Of a stretch of DNA of 64,000 nt, positions 51,372 through 61,034 are shown piece by piece. This stretch comes from Scrofimicrobium canadense (GTDB taxonomy: Bacteria; Actinomycetota; Actinomycetes; Actinomycetales; Actinomycetaceae), in NCBI RefSeq assembly GCF_009696615.1, contig NZ_VULO01000002.1:170545-234544 (forward strand), given 5' to 3'. The notes under the pieces were generated by a model, which was given only the letters and a program-made list of their open reading frames with translations, was not told where the DNA came from and did not search any database. The position numbers and the translations under genes were made by a program. Each line of letters starts with the position of its first letter. Within the stretch, counting starts at the first letter, position 1.

Positions 51372-53119
51372 GATTCCGCACCTAGAGCATGTCGATAGTA
51401 GTGGGAGCGGGCAACGAGTTCAGCGTGGGTTCCTGAATCGCTCACACGTGCCACATTATCTCCATTCATCACAAGAATCTGGTCGACGCTATCGAGCTCG
51501 GAGAGCCGATGCGTCACTATGAGGATACCGCGGCCAGAGCCGCTGCCTTCCAAGAGCCGAGTGAGAATCTGCGCTGACGTGTGAGCGTCGAGATGCTCAC
51601 CGGGTTCGTCGAGCAGCATGAGAGGAGCGGGAGCAGCTAGCGCCCGCGCCAAGAGGAGCCTGCGCCGCTCGCCACCAGAAATGCTGGTACCACCTGTTCC
51701 CAGCTGCGTGTCCATTCCATGAGGAAGTGCCTTTAACCAATCAGCCAAGCCGACGGCTTCCAGTAGTTCTGCGGCTTTTTCTGGTTCCAACGCAGCATTG
51801 GCAACACGAAGATTCTCATACACCGTTGTCGCAAAAATATGTGCATCCTCAGTGGTTAAGGAGATGCGGGCAGTGAGTTCACTGCGGTCAGCCTGCCACG
51901 TTTCGGCCCCATTGATACTGGCGTGCCCCTCTTTCGGTGGCAGCATGCCTGCAAGAGTGTATAGCAAGGTGGTTTTGCCAATTCCTGATGGCCCAACAAT
52001 CGCAATGCGTTTTCCGGGCGTCAGTTCAAGGTTGATACCTTCCGCAACCACCGGCCCTGACGGCCATCCCACAGCAAGGTCTTTCGCAGACAGCGCCGAA
52101 GAGGAGGTTTCTGGAACCGAATGGGTTGTGTCTTTTTCTGGCTCTGGGCCAAGGATATCGTCAATCCTTACAGCTGCCTGGGCTGAACGAACCAACTGTG
52201 CGGCAGCCGCACCGAGCTCCGCTGTCCCCTCGAATGCGGCCAAAGGGGTAAGAATGAGGACCGCGAACATGACTGCAGGGATAAAACTCAAACTGGCCGG
52301 TCCAGTGGCCACGAGGAATATACCAACAATCGCACAGCCCATAGCTAGTTTGTCTAGGGCAACGGCAAAGGCCGCTGGCCGAGCTGCCAGCGCACGTGCA
52401 CGGTTGAGACGATCGGACGCCTGGTTGACTGCACCAATAGCATCGTCTAGTTTGCCGCTCACCTGAAGTTCATCTGCGCTCTCAATAACGTGATGACTGG
52501 CTATGGCCAGTTCTTTTTCGCTATCTTGCTGCGCGATTTCTCCTAGGCGAGTGGCCCTCATGGATAAGAGTGGGCCGACAACTCCCGACAGTACCAGCGA
52601 AAGCCCAAGAATAAGTGCTGCTGGGGGCCATACTAGAGCGAAACCGATGACAGTTCCCACGCCGACAATGCCAGTGACGCAACTGGGTAGCAGCGACTTG
52701 ACTACCAGGTCGCCCACCTCGTCAACGTCGGCACCCGTTCGGGAAATCAAATCACCACGCTTCAAAGTAGCGACCCGGTCTGCTGGTCCATCCATGAGCG
52801 TGTCATAAATACCCAGGCGCAGAGAGTCCATTCCGCGCAAAGCCACGCTGTGAGATGCCAGCCGTTGCAGATAGCGAAAGAATGCTCGGAAGACACCGAA
52901 CATACGGACGGCTGTTGCCGCAACGGCTAAGTCAAGAACAGGAGGCATTTGTGAGGCGCGAGTGATGAGCCATGCTGACGTAGCTGAAAGCCCTACAGCA
53001 GAGCCTAGCCCCATCACACCAAGAAACAATGAGAGCCAAAAACCTCTTTTGCTGATCTTGAGAAGGCCTAGAATCCTGCGCAGAGCGCGTCTCTCGTTTC
53101 GGGTAAGGAAGATAGTCAT
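51368..53119 (-). CDS. cydC: CydC, heterodimeric ABC exporter subunit
   Basis: With CydD exports cysteine/glutathione and is needed to assemble cytochrome bd. 583 residues: about six membrane segments in residues 25-310, then an ATPase with GPSGIGKTTLLYTLAG (Walker A), SISGGERRRLLLARAL (signature), LMLLDEPGEHLD (Walker B) and THRLSEL (H loop). It overlaps cydD by 4 bases and the kinase by 4 bases. Confidence 0.92.
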   Translation of the reverse strand: MTIFLTRNERRALRRILGLLKISKRGFWLSLFLGVMGLGSAVGLSATSAWLITRASQMPPVLDLAVAATAVRMFGVFRAFFRYLQRLASHSVALRGMDSLRLGIYDTLMDGPADRVATLKRGDLISRTGADVDEVGDLVVKSLLPSCVTGIVGVGTVIGFALVWPPAALILGLSLVLSGVVGPLLSMRATRLGEIAQQDSEKELAIASHHVIESADELQVSGKLDDAIGAVNQASDRLNRARALAARPAAFAVALDKLAMGCAIVGIFLVATGPASLSFIPAVMFAVLILTPLAAFEGTAELGAAAAQLVRSAQAAVRIDDILGPEPEKDTTHSVPETSSSALSAKDLAVGWPSGPVVAEGINLELTPGKRIAIVGPSGIGKTTLLYTLAGMLPPKEGHASINGAETWQADRSELTARISLTTEDAHIFATTVYENLRVANAALEPEKAAELLEAVGLADWLKALPHGMDTQLGTGGTSISGGERRRLLLARALAAPAPLMLLDEPGEHLDAHTSAQILTRLLEGSGSGRGILIVTHRLSELDSVDQILVMNGDNVARVSDSGTHAELVARSHYYRHALGAES

Positions 53120-54852
53120 GAGTTTTCCTCCAGCAGACGAGAATCCAATAGGTCAAGGCGGTCGTCAGAAAGATCTTCGGGAGCCTCATTCACACTGAGC
53201 TGCGGGTATGCCTCAAGCTCGTCCTGAGTTGCAGGCCGTGTAGGAATCGGAATTACCAGGTCGGCGCTGTCTAGTACCGCTTGGCGGTGGGCAATCACAA
53301 TAATTGTGGTGCCCCCATCGCGCAACATTTCAAGAACATGGACTATTTGTTCCTCGCTCATTGCGTCTAGGTGGGCGGTGGGCTCATCCAAGATCACATA
53401 AGGGGAGCGTTGTAATAATGCTTTTGTTAGCGCGAGGCGTTGGCGTTGTCCAACAGATAAACCAATACCTCCAGCGCCAATGAGAGTGTCCCAACCGCCT
53501 GGCAGTGTTTCTACGACGGCTGCGAAACCAGTGATCTCTGCTGCCTTATCGCGGTCAGAGGGATTAGCATCATTGCCAATGTTCTCAGTAACGCTTCCTG
53601 CCACGATCAGGGGTGATTGGGGCACCCATGAGACCTGTGACCACCATGTCTGCATGCGGGTATCAGCTAAATCTTGTGAGTCCAATAATACTGAGCCGCG
53701 GGTGGGTGTCTCTAACCCCAGTATGGTCATTGCAGTGGTTGTCTTTCCAACACCTGACGCGCCTGCCAGCGCGGTGATTTTTCCGCGGGGGATTGTGGCG
53801 CTGAGATTGTCTGGTGCCCATGCGCCGCGAGCTGCAACGCTCAAGGACTGGAGGTGGATGATTGGGGCAGTTGGAGCTGTGAGATCACCGCGGGGAGTTT
53901 CGGGCTGTTCTAGAATCGAAAAGCATTCTTCCGCAGCTGCGATGCCGTTTGCAGAGGCATGGAATTGGGCGCCGACTTGCCGCAAAGGCTCGTACACCTC
54001 AGGTGCAAGCATGATGATTGTCAGGCCGGTAAACAGATCGAGGTCTCCAGTAACCATGCGAAACCCTACAGAGACTGCGACTAAGGCAACCGAGAGAGTT
54101 GCCAGAAACTCCAGCACCCCGCCGGAAAGGAAGGCAATGCGCAGCGTTTGCATGGTCGTTTTCGTGCTTTGTTCAGAAATCTGTTCGAGGTGGCGGCGAG
54201 GCCCCTTTTCCCGGCCGAGAGCTTTGAGGGTCGGCAATCCCACCAACAAATCCAAAAGTTGTGAACCAAGCTGCTCCATTGCCAAAAGGCGCTTTCGCGA
54301 CGCAGACTCGGTCATTTTGCCGATGAGGATCATGAATACGGGAATCAGAGGCACGGTGACGGCTGCAATGATGGCAGAGAGGGGATCGAGAATAAAGATT
54401 GTTACCAAAGTTGCTGGAGTAACTGTCATCATCATGACAAGCTGTGGCAGGTAGCGAACGAAATAGGGATCAAGATCGTCGAGGCCGCGAGTGACAAGAG
54501 TTGTTGTGTCTACACCATTGCGTGAACGCCAACGAGGCCCCAACCTGGCAGTCTTCGCTACCACTTGCTCTCTCAAGGTGGCAATCGTCTGGTCTGCAGC
54601 CTTATGGGCCCTTGACTCCCTCCAATAGAGCAGAAGCGCTCTAGCGACAAAGACAGCTGCCAGCCAGCCGAGTAGGGGAGCAATCTGAGAAAGCTCAGCA
54701 CCATAGTTGACCACAGGTGAGACCGAAGCCGCGATCAAGAACGCCCCAGCAATAACTAGGAATGATACGAGTATCCCAAGAATGGCAATTTCTACGATAT
54801 ATCGGCGTGCTGCTTTCGCGTAACGGAGAAGCCGAGGATCTAATGGTCTCAC
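53116..54852 (-). CDS. cydD: CydD, heterodimeric ABC exporter subunit
   Basis: Partner of CydC. 578 residues: about six membrane segments, the last core ones before residue 290, then ATPase motifs GASGVGKTTTAMTILG, LSVGQRQRLALTKALL, VILDEPTAHLDAMSE and IVIAHRQAV. The signature has LSVGQ rather than LSGGQ. ATG 54852; the stop overlaps cydC. Downstream of cydAB and separated from it by a hairpin. Confidence 0.93.
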   Translation of the reverse strand: MRPLDPRLLRYAKAARRYIVEIAILGILVSFLVIAGAFLIAASVSPVVNYGAELSQIAPLLGWLAAVFVARALLLYWRESRAHKAADQTIATLREQVVAKTARLGPRWRSRNGVDTTTLVTRGLDDLDPYFVRYLPQLVMMMTVTPATLVTIFILDPLSAIIAAVTVPLIPVFMILIGKMTESASRKRLLAMEQLGSQLLDLLVGLPTLKALGREKGPRRHLEQISEQSTKTTMQTLRIAFLSGGVLEFLATLSVALVAVSVGFRMVTGDLDLFTGLTIIMLAPEVYEPLRQVGAQFHASANGIAAAEECFSILEQPETPRGDLTAPTAPIIHLQSLSVAARGAWAPDNLSATIPRGKITALAGASGVGKTTTAMTILGLETPTRGSVLLDSQDLADTRMQTWWSQVSWVPQSPLIVAGSVTENIGNDANPSDRDKAAEITGFAAVVETLPGGWDTLIGAGGIGLSVGQRQRLALTKALLQRSPYVILDEPTAHLDAMSEEQIVHVLEMLRDGGTTIIVIAHRQAVLDSADLVIPIPTRPATQDELEAYPQLSVNEAPEDLSDDRLDLLDSRLLEENS

Positions 54853-54913
54853 GTATGTAGTCTCTCAGATAAGTAAACAGAGTGGGGACTTAGGCCGGGG
54901 GAGTGCGTAATGA

Positions 54914-54947
54914 AGGGCGCTGCCCAACTGATGTTAGACAGCGCCCT
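54914..54947. terminator. Hairpin between cydB and cydD
   Basis: Perfect 9-bp stem AGGGCGCTG/CAGCGCCCT (54914-54922 with 54939-54947) about 17 bases beyond the cydB stop on the minus strand. No T run, so it may terminate weakly and let cydDC-kinase be transcribed at a lower level or from a separate promoter. Confidence 0.65.
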
Positions 54948-54963
54948 ATTGTGAGTCTTACTA

Positions 54964-56103
54964 TCAGGGTTTGCCTGACAGGAAGTTTGCACCTAAACGA
55001 ATCTTGTCGGGAAGTAGACCTGCACCATGGTCCACGTCGCCAACAGAAATACGCTTACGGAACACGTAGTATGACCACACCGTGTATGCCAAGACGATGG
55101 GCACCAATACCACGGCCACAACAGTCATGACCGTTAGGGTTCCGGTTGTCGATGAAGCTAGAGGAATCGTCAACGAATACGCTGGGTCGACCGAAGACTT
55201 CATCACGTTTGGTGCCATGGCAGTGAATATCCACGCGACTGCTCCAGCAATACCGATGGATGAGAAGGTAAATGCCCATCCCTCTTTCTGGAAAGCCGGC
55301 TGCGCCATGACGGTGGAGAGCACTAGAGCAACTGCCGCAATGATGAGAGGAATCCAGGCCCAGATATTCGCGTTGAATGCGAACTGTCCCCAGATTACCC
55401 ATATTGCAGCAACGAGTGTTGCTGCAATGGAGGCGGTTGCTCCAACCTTTACGCTGCGCTGGCGCAGTTCCCCTTCTGTTTTGAGTGCAAGGAACTGTGC
55501 TCCGTGGGCTAGACAGACCAGCAGCACGGCCACGCCACCGACCAAAGTGAATGGGGTGAAGAGCGACCAGAATCCGCCGACCATATTGAATACTAGGTTG
55601 CCGCTAGTTGCATACTCGGCTACAGCCTCGGGCGGAATAACCTCTGAAACATTGAGTCGGTTTTGGGCAACGATATTCATGCCTTGAACCAGGTTGGAGA
55701 AAGCAACGCCGAGAACCAGGGGTACCAGATAGGCGGACACTGTGTGCATCCAGTCCCAGGTAGTACGCCACTTGACGGAACGCACTTTCGAACGCCACTC
55801 GATAGCAGAAATACGGATGATGAGCAGCACCAAGAGAAGGAATAGCGCCAGGTACATGCCTGAGAACATTGTGGCGTACCAAGCTGGGAATGCCGCGAAT
55901 GTGGCACCGCCAGCGGTGAGCAGCCATACTTCATTGCCATCCCAGTGCGGCCCAATTGTGCGGACCAGAACTGAACGCTCTTTGTCATTCTTGGCTACAA
56001 CAGGCAACAGCATGCCGACACCAAAGTCAAAGCCTTCAAGAACCAGATAGACGGTCCAAAGAACCGCGATCAGAATAAACCAGAGAATGCTGAGAAATTC
56101 CAT
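54964..56103 (-). CDS. cydB: CydB, cytochrome bd oxidase subunit II
   Basis: 379 residues with about eight to nine membrane segments. The family block WTVYLVLEGFDFGVGMLLP at the N-terminus and GNEVWLLTAGGATFAAFPAWYATMFSG are characteristic. Structural partner of CydA in the quinol oxidase that reduces O2 at high affinity. Starts 13 bases after cydA. Confidence 0.95.
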   Translation of the reverse strand: MEFLSILWFILIAVLWTVYLVLEGFDFGVGMLLPVVAKNDKERSVLVRTIGPHWDGNEVWLLTAGGATFAAFPAWYATMFSGMYLALFLLLVLLIIRISAIEWRSKVRSVKWRTTWDWMHTVSAYLVPLVLGVAFSNLVQGMNIVAQNRLNVSEVIPPEAVAEYATSGNLVFNMVGGFWSLFTPFTLVGGVAVLLVCLAHGAQFLALKTEGELRQRSVKVGATASIAATLVAAIWVIWGQFAFNANIWAWIPLIIAAVALVLSTVMAQPAFQKEGWAFTFSSIGIAGAVAWIFTAMAPNVMKSSVDPAYSLTIPLASSTTGTLTVMTVVAVVLVPIVLAYTVWSYYVFRKRISVGDVDHGAGLLPDKIRLGANFLSGKP

Positions 56104-56116
56104 TGTCGTTACTCCC

Positions 56117-57688
56117 TCAGTATCCGAAGCTCAGCGTTTGAGCGTTGTCGTCTTCATGATCCTTGGCGGCATCATCACCGTGGATATCTTCACCGCGGTA
56201 CATTCCTTCAAGGACGAAACGTCTCATCAACCATACCCAAACAACGCCCAATGCGGCGTATAGCAAGGTAAAGACGATCATAGTGAGCAGGACCGCGCCC
56301 GCGGACACATTCGTTGATATGCCAAGGGGCGTCATCATGAACACATTGCCCAAATCCGATCCTGCGGCCATAGCCTGCATATTTGGATAGACAACCCAGG
56401 GTTGACGGCCCATTTCGGTAAAGATCCACCCCAACGATGCTGCGATGAAAGGCATAGGAACAGAAATGATTCCGAATGTGCCCAGTGCTTTCGAGCTTGG
56501 AGTGCGCCCACCGCGCATTGCGAAGAGAGCCCACAGGGCCAGGATCGCTGAGAAACCACCAAATGCGATCATCAAGCGGAAGGTCCAGAACGATACTTGC
56601 TGGTTAGGAACGAAATCGTACTGGGATGCATCACCGTACTGGTCCGTGAACACGTCGTTGCTGTTGAGTTGTTCGACCATCCGTGCCTGAATGTCAGCCA
56701 CGCCTTCAGCGGGTGCCGAGAACGAATTCGACGCTAGGAAAGAAGCCAGTCCAGGAACTTCGATGAACCGCGAAGGCTGTTCTGTATCGCTGGCATCTAG
56801 CGGACACTCATCAAAAGTCATGACAGTAAAGGACGCGCCTTCGGTATCCACACATATTGCTTCAGCTGCCGCCATCTTTGCGGGCTGTATTTGTGCGAGC
56901 TCTTGACCCTGGAAGTGTCCAGAGACCACGGTCCCCACACCGCCGGCGAGCACTGCCCACAGACCGAAGATAACGATAGGTCGCCATACGTTCTTCGCTT
57001 CTTTTTGGGCGGGTTCAGAGCCCTCACGCATTGCGCGAGTCATCCACCAAATGGAAATCCCTGCGACAAAGGTTCCTGCTAGAAGCCATGCGGATGTGAC
57101 AACGTGAGAGAAGGTAAGCCCTAATACGGGGTTAGTGAGCAGTTGGAAGAAACCTCCGACGCCGTCAAGCTCTGCTCGCCCAGTTTCAGGGTTGAATACG
57201 GTGCCAACAGGATTCTGCATCCACGAGTTGGCAGCCAGGATCCATAAAGCTGAAAGATTTACGCCAGCTGTGAATAGCCAGATGGTTGCCAGGTGAGCTT
57301 TCTTAGAGATGCGTCCCCAACCGAAGATCCACAGTCCAAGGAATGTGGATTCAAGGAAGAAAGCAAGAAGAGCTTCGACGGCCAGAGGTGCGCCGAAGAT
57401 GTCACCAACGAAGCGAGAGTATTCAGACCAGTTCATTCCAAACTGGAACTCTTGCACGATACCGGTGGCGACGCCTAGGGCGAAGTTAATAAGGAGTAGT
57501 TTACCGAAGAATCGCGTGGCCTTCAGCCATACCTCTTTCTTACTCGCCATCCACATGCTTTGCATGATGGCAACCAAGAGAGATAGGCCGATGGTCAGTG
57601 GGACGAGGATGAAGTGGTAAACGGTCGTAATACCGAATTGCCAGCGTCCCAGCGCGACAGGATCAAGCGCTGCCGGCAGGAAGTCCAT
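56117..57688 (-). CDS. cydA: CydA, cytochrome bd oxidase subunit I
   Basis: 523 residues, about nine membrane segments. Heme ligands fall in VYHFILVPLTIG, FSHVVTSAWLLAG and FRLMIAFGG (Met ligand of b558). GWIFTEMGRQPWVVY is diagnostic. The quinol-binding Q loop (GHFQGQELAQIQPAKMAAAEA onward) is of moderate length with two Cys residues. An AAAGGTGG site precedes the ATG. No Rex-like TTGTGA-N-TCACAA operator was seen upstream. Confidence 0.96.
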   Translation of the reverse strand: MDFLPAALDPVALGRWQFGITTVYHFILVPLTIGLSLLVAIMQSMWMASKKEVWLKATRFFGKLLLINFALGVATGIVQEFQFGMNWSEYSRFVGDIFGAPLAVEALLAFFLESTFLGLWIFGWGRISKKAHLATIWLFTAGVNLSALWILAANSWMQNPVGTVFNPETGRAELDGVGGFFQLLTNPVLGLTFSHVVTSAWLLAGTFVAGISIWWMTRAMREGSEPAQKEAKNVWRPIVIFGLWAVLAGGVGTVVSGHFQGQELAQIQPAKMAAAEAICVDTEGASFTVMTFDECPLDASDTEQPSRFIEVPGLASFLASNSFSAPAEGVADIQARMVEQLNSNDVFTDQYGDASQYDFVPNQQVSFWTFRLMIAFGGFSAILALWALFAMRGGRTPSSKALGTFGIISVPMPFIAASLGWIFTEMGRQPWVVYPNMQAMAAGSDLGNVFMMTPLGISTNVSAGAVLLTMIVFTLLYAALGVVWVWLMRRFVLEGMYRGEDIHGDDAAKDHEDDNAQTLSFGY

Positions 57689-58029
57689 GTGTCCACCTTT
57701 CAGTGTGTTGTGGTCTAGGGCACTCGATAGGTGTACCGGTGCCTTGCCTCTCCACGATACATCATGACCGGATGGTAAAGGGACCTATTACCCACGGTGA
57801 TTCGACCGAAATGGACGAGATTTTGCTGACAGTTGGGATGGCGTGATTCTTTCAGGAGGGCCCTTATGCGATAATCGGACTATGGTTTGGTGCTGCACAC
57901 CCAGCACCTTGACTCGCTTTTAGTTGAGAAAGCAGAGAGCCAGAGAGTTTTCGCCCCGAAGAGGGCGCGTGAAACAGGGCTGGTGGCGCCTAGGTGTGGA
58001 GGCCCCGCCGCATATGGAGAGTTTTGAAT
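57689..58029. other. Divergent intergenic region between cydA and rne
   Basis: 341 bases with no gene. It should hold the cydA and rne promoters. A 7-bp hairpin GGTGCTG/CAGCACC (57889-57908) lies in the likely rne leader, and a GATAAT box (57870-57875) might be an rne -10, but I see no -35 at the right distance. Confidence 0.4.
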
Positions 58030-60225
58030 ATGAAGAACGATGCGGGCGCAGCTGCGCCCGCTCCAGCTGCAGCACTACTATTTCAGGCACCGCAATTTCA
58101 GGCGCCCCCTCCTCCGGCACCAGCGGCCGAAGTGGGCGCCAGCACAGATGAGCAACCTGCAAAAAAGACGCGAAAAAACGGCGCGTCGACAAGTGTAAAA
58201 GGTGGAGATAAAGACAAGGCTGTTGTATCTGAAATCACTGAGGCTGAAAAGCCGGTTCGTGCTAAGCGTGAAAAACAGAAAAATAACGCGAAGCCAGAAT
58301 CTAAGGAATCCGAAACTGACCAAAGTGTAGAAGAAGTCGAAGGGACAAAACGCCGTCGTAGACGCTCCCGTTCAACAGCTACCCAAGAGACCGATCCCGT
58401 TGATGAGGTCACCGCACTTAAGGGATCTACTCGACTTGAGGCAAAGCGGATGCGTCGGCGCGAAGGGCGAAGAGAGGGACGTCGTCGCCAGTCAGTCACT
58501 GAAGCCGAGTTCCTTGCGCGCCGAGAATCAGTTGATCGGCAAATGGTAGTGCGACATAAAGACGGACTGGATCAGATTGCCGTTCTGGAAGACGGTCTTC
58601 TAGTAGAGCATTACGTGGCCCGGAAGACTCAACAGTCAATTGTGGGCAACATTTACCTTGGCCGCGTGCAAAATGTTCTTCCTTCGATGGAAGCCGCATT
58701 TGTGGATATTGGCCGCGGTCGTAACGCCGTACTATATGCCGGAGAAGTCAACTGGGATGCTTTAGGCATGGAGGGGCAGCCTCGCAGAATTGAGCAAGCT
58801 CTCAAGTCTGGTGATGCAGTCTTAGTTCAGGTCACAAAAGATCCTATCGGCCATAAAGGTGCCCGTTTAACCAGTCAGGTTACGTTGGCTGGGCGCTACC
58901 TCGTGCTGGTGCCTGGCTCCAATATGCTGGGAATTTCTAGGAAACTTCCTGACACTGAGCGCACCCGACTCAAGAAAATTCTCAAGGAATCTGTTCCAGA
59001 AGATACCGGCGTAATCGTGCGCACTGCTGCTGAGGGGGCCAGCGAGGAACAACTTCGTGATGACATCGACCGCCTAGTGAAGCAGTGGGAGAGTATCCAG
59101 AAGAAAGAAAAAGGCACCAAGAAAGCCCCGCAACTCTTACGCGGAGAACCCGAACTGGTCGTACGCGTAGTTCGCGATATTTTCAACGAGGATTTTAACA
59201 AACTTGTTGTTCAAGGCGAACCCACATGGGAGACAGTCTCGGAATATGTGGAAGACCTGTCACCTGACCTGCATGCACGGTTGGAGAAATGGAATGGGAC
59301 CGAAGACGTATTCCACGCACTAAGAGTCGATCAACAGCTGGCCAAAGGTATGGACAGAAAAGTGTGGCTACCCAGCGGGGGAACACTAGTTATTGATCGT
59401 ACGGAAGCTCTCACAGTCGTCGATGTCAATACGGGTAAGTTCATTGGTTCGGGCGGAACCTTGGAAGAGACAGTCACGCGTAATAACCTTGAAGCAGCCG
59501 AGGAAATCGTCAGGCAACTGCGTCTGCGTGATATCGGCGGCATCATTATTATTGACTTCGTTGATATGGTCTTGGAGTCCAACCGCGAGTTGGTCTTGCG
59601 CCGCCTCGTCGAATGTCTTGGAAGGGATCGAACCCGCCACCAGGTCACCGAAATCACCTCTTTGGGACTGGTGCAGATGACACGTAAACGTGTAGGTGAA
59701 GGCCTGGTTGAAGCGTTTTCTACCACCTGTGAGGCCTGCGAGGGGCGGGGATTTATCGTCCATGACCATCCAGTGGAACTTACGGTGACTTCTGGCAATT
59801 CGCGCCGCAATAATAACGGCAACGAGAACCGAAAGAAGCGTGGCACCTCTAAAGAAGAGGCAGTTGTCAGTCACGTGGGAGACGAGAAAGTCAAGACTGC
59901 TCTATCTGCTATTGCCGCAGCAACAGTCTCAGAAAAGAGCGCCGGTCAAGAGGTTCAAGAAACTCCTGCGCCAACGTCATCGTCCACTTCTACGAGGAAA
60001 CGCTCGCGTAAGCCTCAGGAAAAAGAAGAGTCTGATGCCAAGGCACCGCGTTCAGTTGCCGAAATTGCTTTGCCAGAAGCTACTGGTGTACCGGCGAAGA
60101 CGAAAACTGCTGCTGAAGTGAAGAAGCCTCGCACCCGCAGGCGCGTGACTTCCCAGCCCTCCAAGGAACCAGACGTAGTCGACGAATCTGCCCGCCAGGC
60201 AGTTCAGGCACTGTTCGAGTCGTAA
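58030..60225 (+). CDS. rne: Ribonuclease E/G family endoribonuclease
   Basis: 731 residues. It has a long basic/Ala-rich N-terminal extension (about 1-165; MKNDAGAAAPAPAAALLF, then KRRRRRSRS and RRREGRREGRRRQS), as common in actinobacterial RNase E, followed by the catalytic core. The core has the S1 domain (NIYLGRVQNVLPSMEAAFVDIGRGRNAVLYAGE), the metal-binding Asp in VVDVNTGKF, IIIDFVDM with the second Asp, and the zinc-link CEACEG. A Lys/Arg/Ser-rich tail follows. ATG 58030 has GGAGA nine bases upstream; ATG 57994 is alternative. A perfect 20-bp palindrome lies just after the start. Confidence 0.88.
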   Translation: MKNDAGAAAPAPAAALLFQAPQFQAPPPPAPAAEVGASTDEQPAKKTRKNGASTSVKGGDKDKAVVSEITEAEKPVRAKREKQKNNAKPESKESETDQSVEEVEGTKRRRRRSRSTATQETDPVDEVTALKGSTRLEAKRMRRREGRREGRRRQSVTEAEFLARRESVDRQMVVRHKDGLDQIAVLEDGLLVEHYVARKTQQSIVGNIYLGRVQNVLPSMEAAFVDIGRGRNAVLYAGEVNWDALGMEGQPRRIEQALKSGDAVLVQVTKDPIGHKGARLTSQVTLAGRYLVLVPGSNMLGISRKLPDTERTRLKKILKESVPEDTGVIVRTAAEGASEEQLRDDIDRLVKQWESIQKKEKGTKKAPQLLRGEPELVVRVVRDIFNEDFNKLVVQGEPTWETVSEYVEDLSPDLHARLEKWNGTEDVFHALRVDQQLAKGMDRKVWLPSGGTLVIDRTEALTVVDVNTGKFIGSGGTLEETVTRNNLEAAEEIVRQLRLRDIGGIIIIDFVDMVLESNRELVLRRLVECLGRDRTRHQVTEITSLGLVQMTRKRVGEGLVEAFSTTCEACEGRGFIVHDHPVELTVTSGNSRRNNNGNENRKKRGTSKEEAVVSHVGDEKVKTALSAIAAATVSEKSAGQEVQETPAPTSSSTSTRKRSRKPQEKEESDAKAPRSVAEIALPEATGVPAKTKTAAEVKKPRTRRRVTSQPSKEPDVVDESARQAVQALFES
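58042..58061. repeat. 20-bp perfect palindrome at the start of rne
   Basis: GCGGGCGCAGCTGCGCCCGC, beginning 12 bases after the proposed start. As RNA it could form an 8-bp G/C stem with a 4-base loop. Confidence 0.8.
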
Positions 60226-60275
60226 AGGCGTGCGCAAACACACAGGTTCTTTCTGTTAATATTGGCCGTTTGAGC

Positions 60276-60304
60276 TTGAGTACCCATGGCGCACTAGGTA
60301 AATT
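60276..60304 (+). promoter_or_regulatory. Promoter of rplU-rpmA
   Basis: TTGAGT (60276-60281) and TAAATT (60299-60304) with exact 17-base spacing, 85 bases before the L21 start. This leaves a leader of roughly 75 bases. Confidence 0.55.
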
Positions 60305-60388
60305 AGGGTGCTGGTGCATAAGTACCCACCAAGCTCCGGCGAGTTAGTCAGGGTGTTTGGTTCAAGAAAAGATAGAGAAGAGCATTCA

Positions 60389-60697
60389 GTGGTCTACGCG
60401 ATCGTGAAAGCCGGCGGACGGCAGGAAAAGGTGAGCGTCGGAGACGTTATCACTGTTGACCGTCTGGCCGATGAAATTGGTTCAGCTGTGGAGTTCAAAC
60501 CAGTACTGCTGGTTGATGGTGATGACATTGTCACCGATGCTTCGAAGCTGAATAAGGTGAGCGTCAAGGGTGAAGTCCTTGAGGATGCCAAGGGCCCCAA
60601 GATCACCATCATTAAATACAAGAATAAGACCGGTTATCGTAAGCGCCAGGGGCATCGTCAAAAGCTCTCGGTTGTCAAGATTACCGACATCGCCTGA
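60389..60697 (+). CDS. rplU: 50S ribosomal protein L21
   Basis: 102 residues starting (M)[18 protein letters not shown] with the C-terminal [22 protein letters not shown] block typical of L21. GTG 60389 fits the family N-terminus. The upstream extension to 60308 would precede the usual MYAIV start and is rejected. rplU-rpmA-obg is the standard order. Confidence 0.96.
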   Translation: MVYAIVKAGGRQEKVSVGDVITVDRLADEIGSAVEFKPVLLVDGDDIVTDASKLNKVSVKGEVLEDAKGPKITIIKYKNKTGYRKRQGHRQKLSVVKITDIA

Positions 60698-60711
60698 GAG
60701 GGGAATAGCAG

Positions 60712-60963
60712 ATGGCACATAAGAAGGGTCTAGGATCCTCTCGGAACGGGCGCGATTCGAACGCGCAACGTCTAGGTATCAAGCGCTACGGCGGCCAGGT
60801 CGTAGGAGCAGGAGAAATCCTGGTTCGTCAACGCGGCACCAAATACCACCCCGGCAAGAACGTGGGACGTGGCAAAGATGATACTTTGTTCGCCACCGCA
60901 GCGGGAACCGTTGAATTCGGTAACTTCCGCGGCCGTCGGGTTATCAGCGTACTGGAGGCCTGA
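60712..60963 (+). CDS. rpmA: 50S ribosomal protein L27
   Basis: 83 residues: [47 protein letters not shown] and [12 protein letters not shown] are diagnostic. L27 reaches the peptidyl-transferase centre with its N-terminal tail. No cleavable N-terminal extension (seen in Firmicutes) is present. Confidence 0.97.
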   Translation: MAHKKGLGSSRNGRDSNAQRLGIKRYGGQVVGAGEILVRQRGTKYHPGKNVGRGKDDTLFATAAGTVEFGNFRGRRVISVLEA

Positions 60964-60980
60964 GAGGGCTTCACGCATGG

Positions 60981-61011
60981 GAAGGGCGTTCGGTATCTCC
61001 GAGCGCCCTTC
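60981..61011. terminator. Hairpin between rpmA and obg
   Basis: Stem GAAGGGCG/CGCCCTTC (60981-60988 with 61004-61011) extended inward by TCGG/CCGA after a mismatch. No T run, so a partial terminator or an RNA-processing site that sets obg below rplU-rpmA is plausible. Confidence 0.6.
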
Positions 61012-61034
61012 GCTCATATCTGGAGGTAATACAC

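Noticed and set aside
51798..52466. 222-codon plus-strand frame
   Set aside because: Antisense shadow of cydC, which has full ABC motifs.
53480..54454. 324-codon open frame on the plus strand
   Set aside because: Runs antisense to cydD; composition is Ser/Thr/Arg-rich as expected for a shadow frame, with no motif and no supporting ribosome site.
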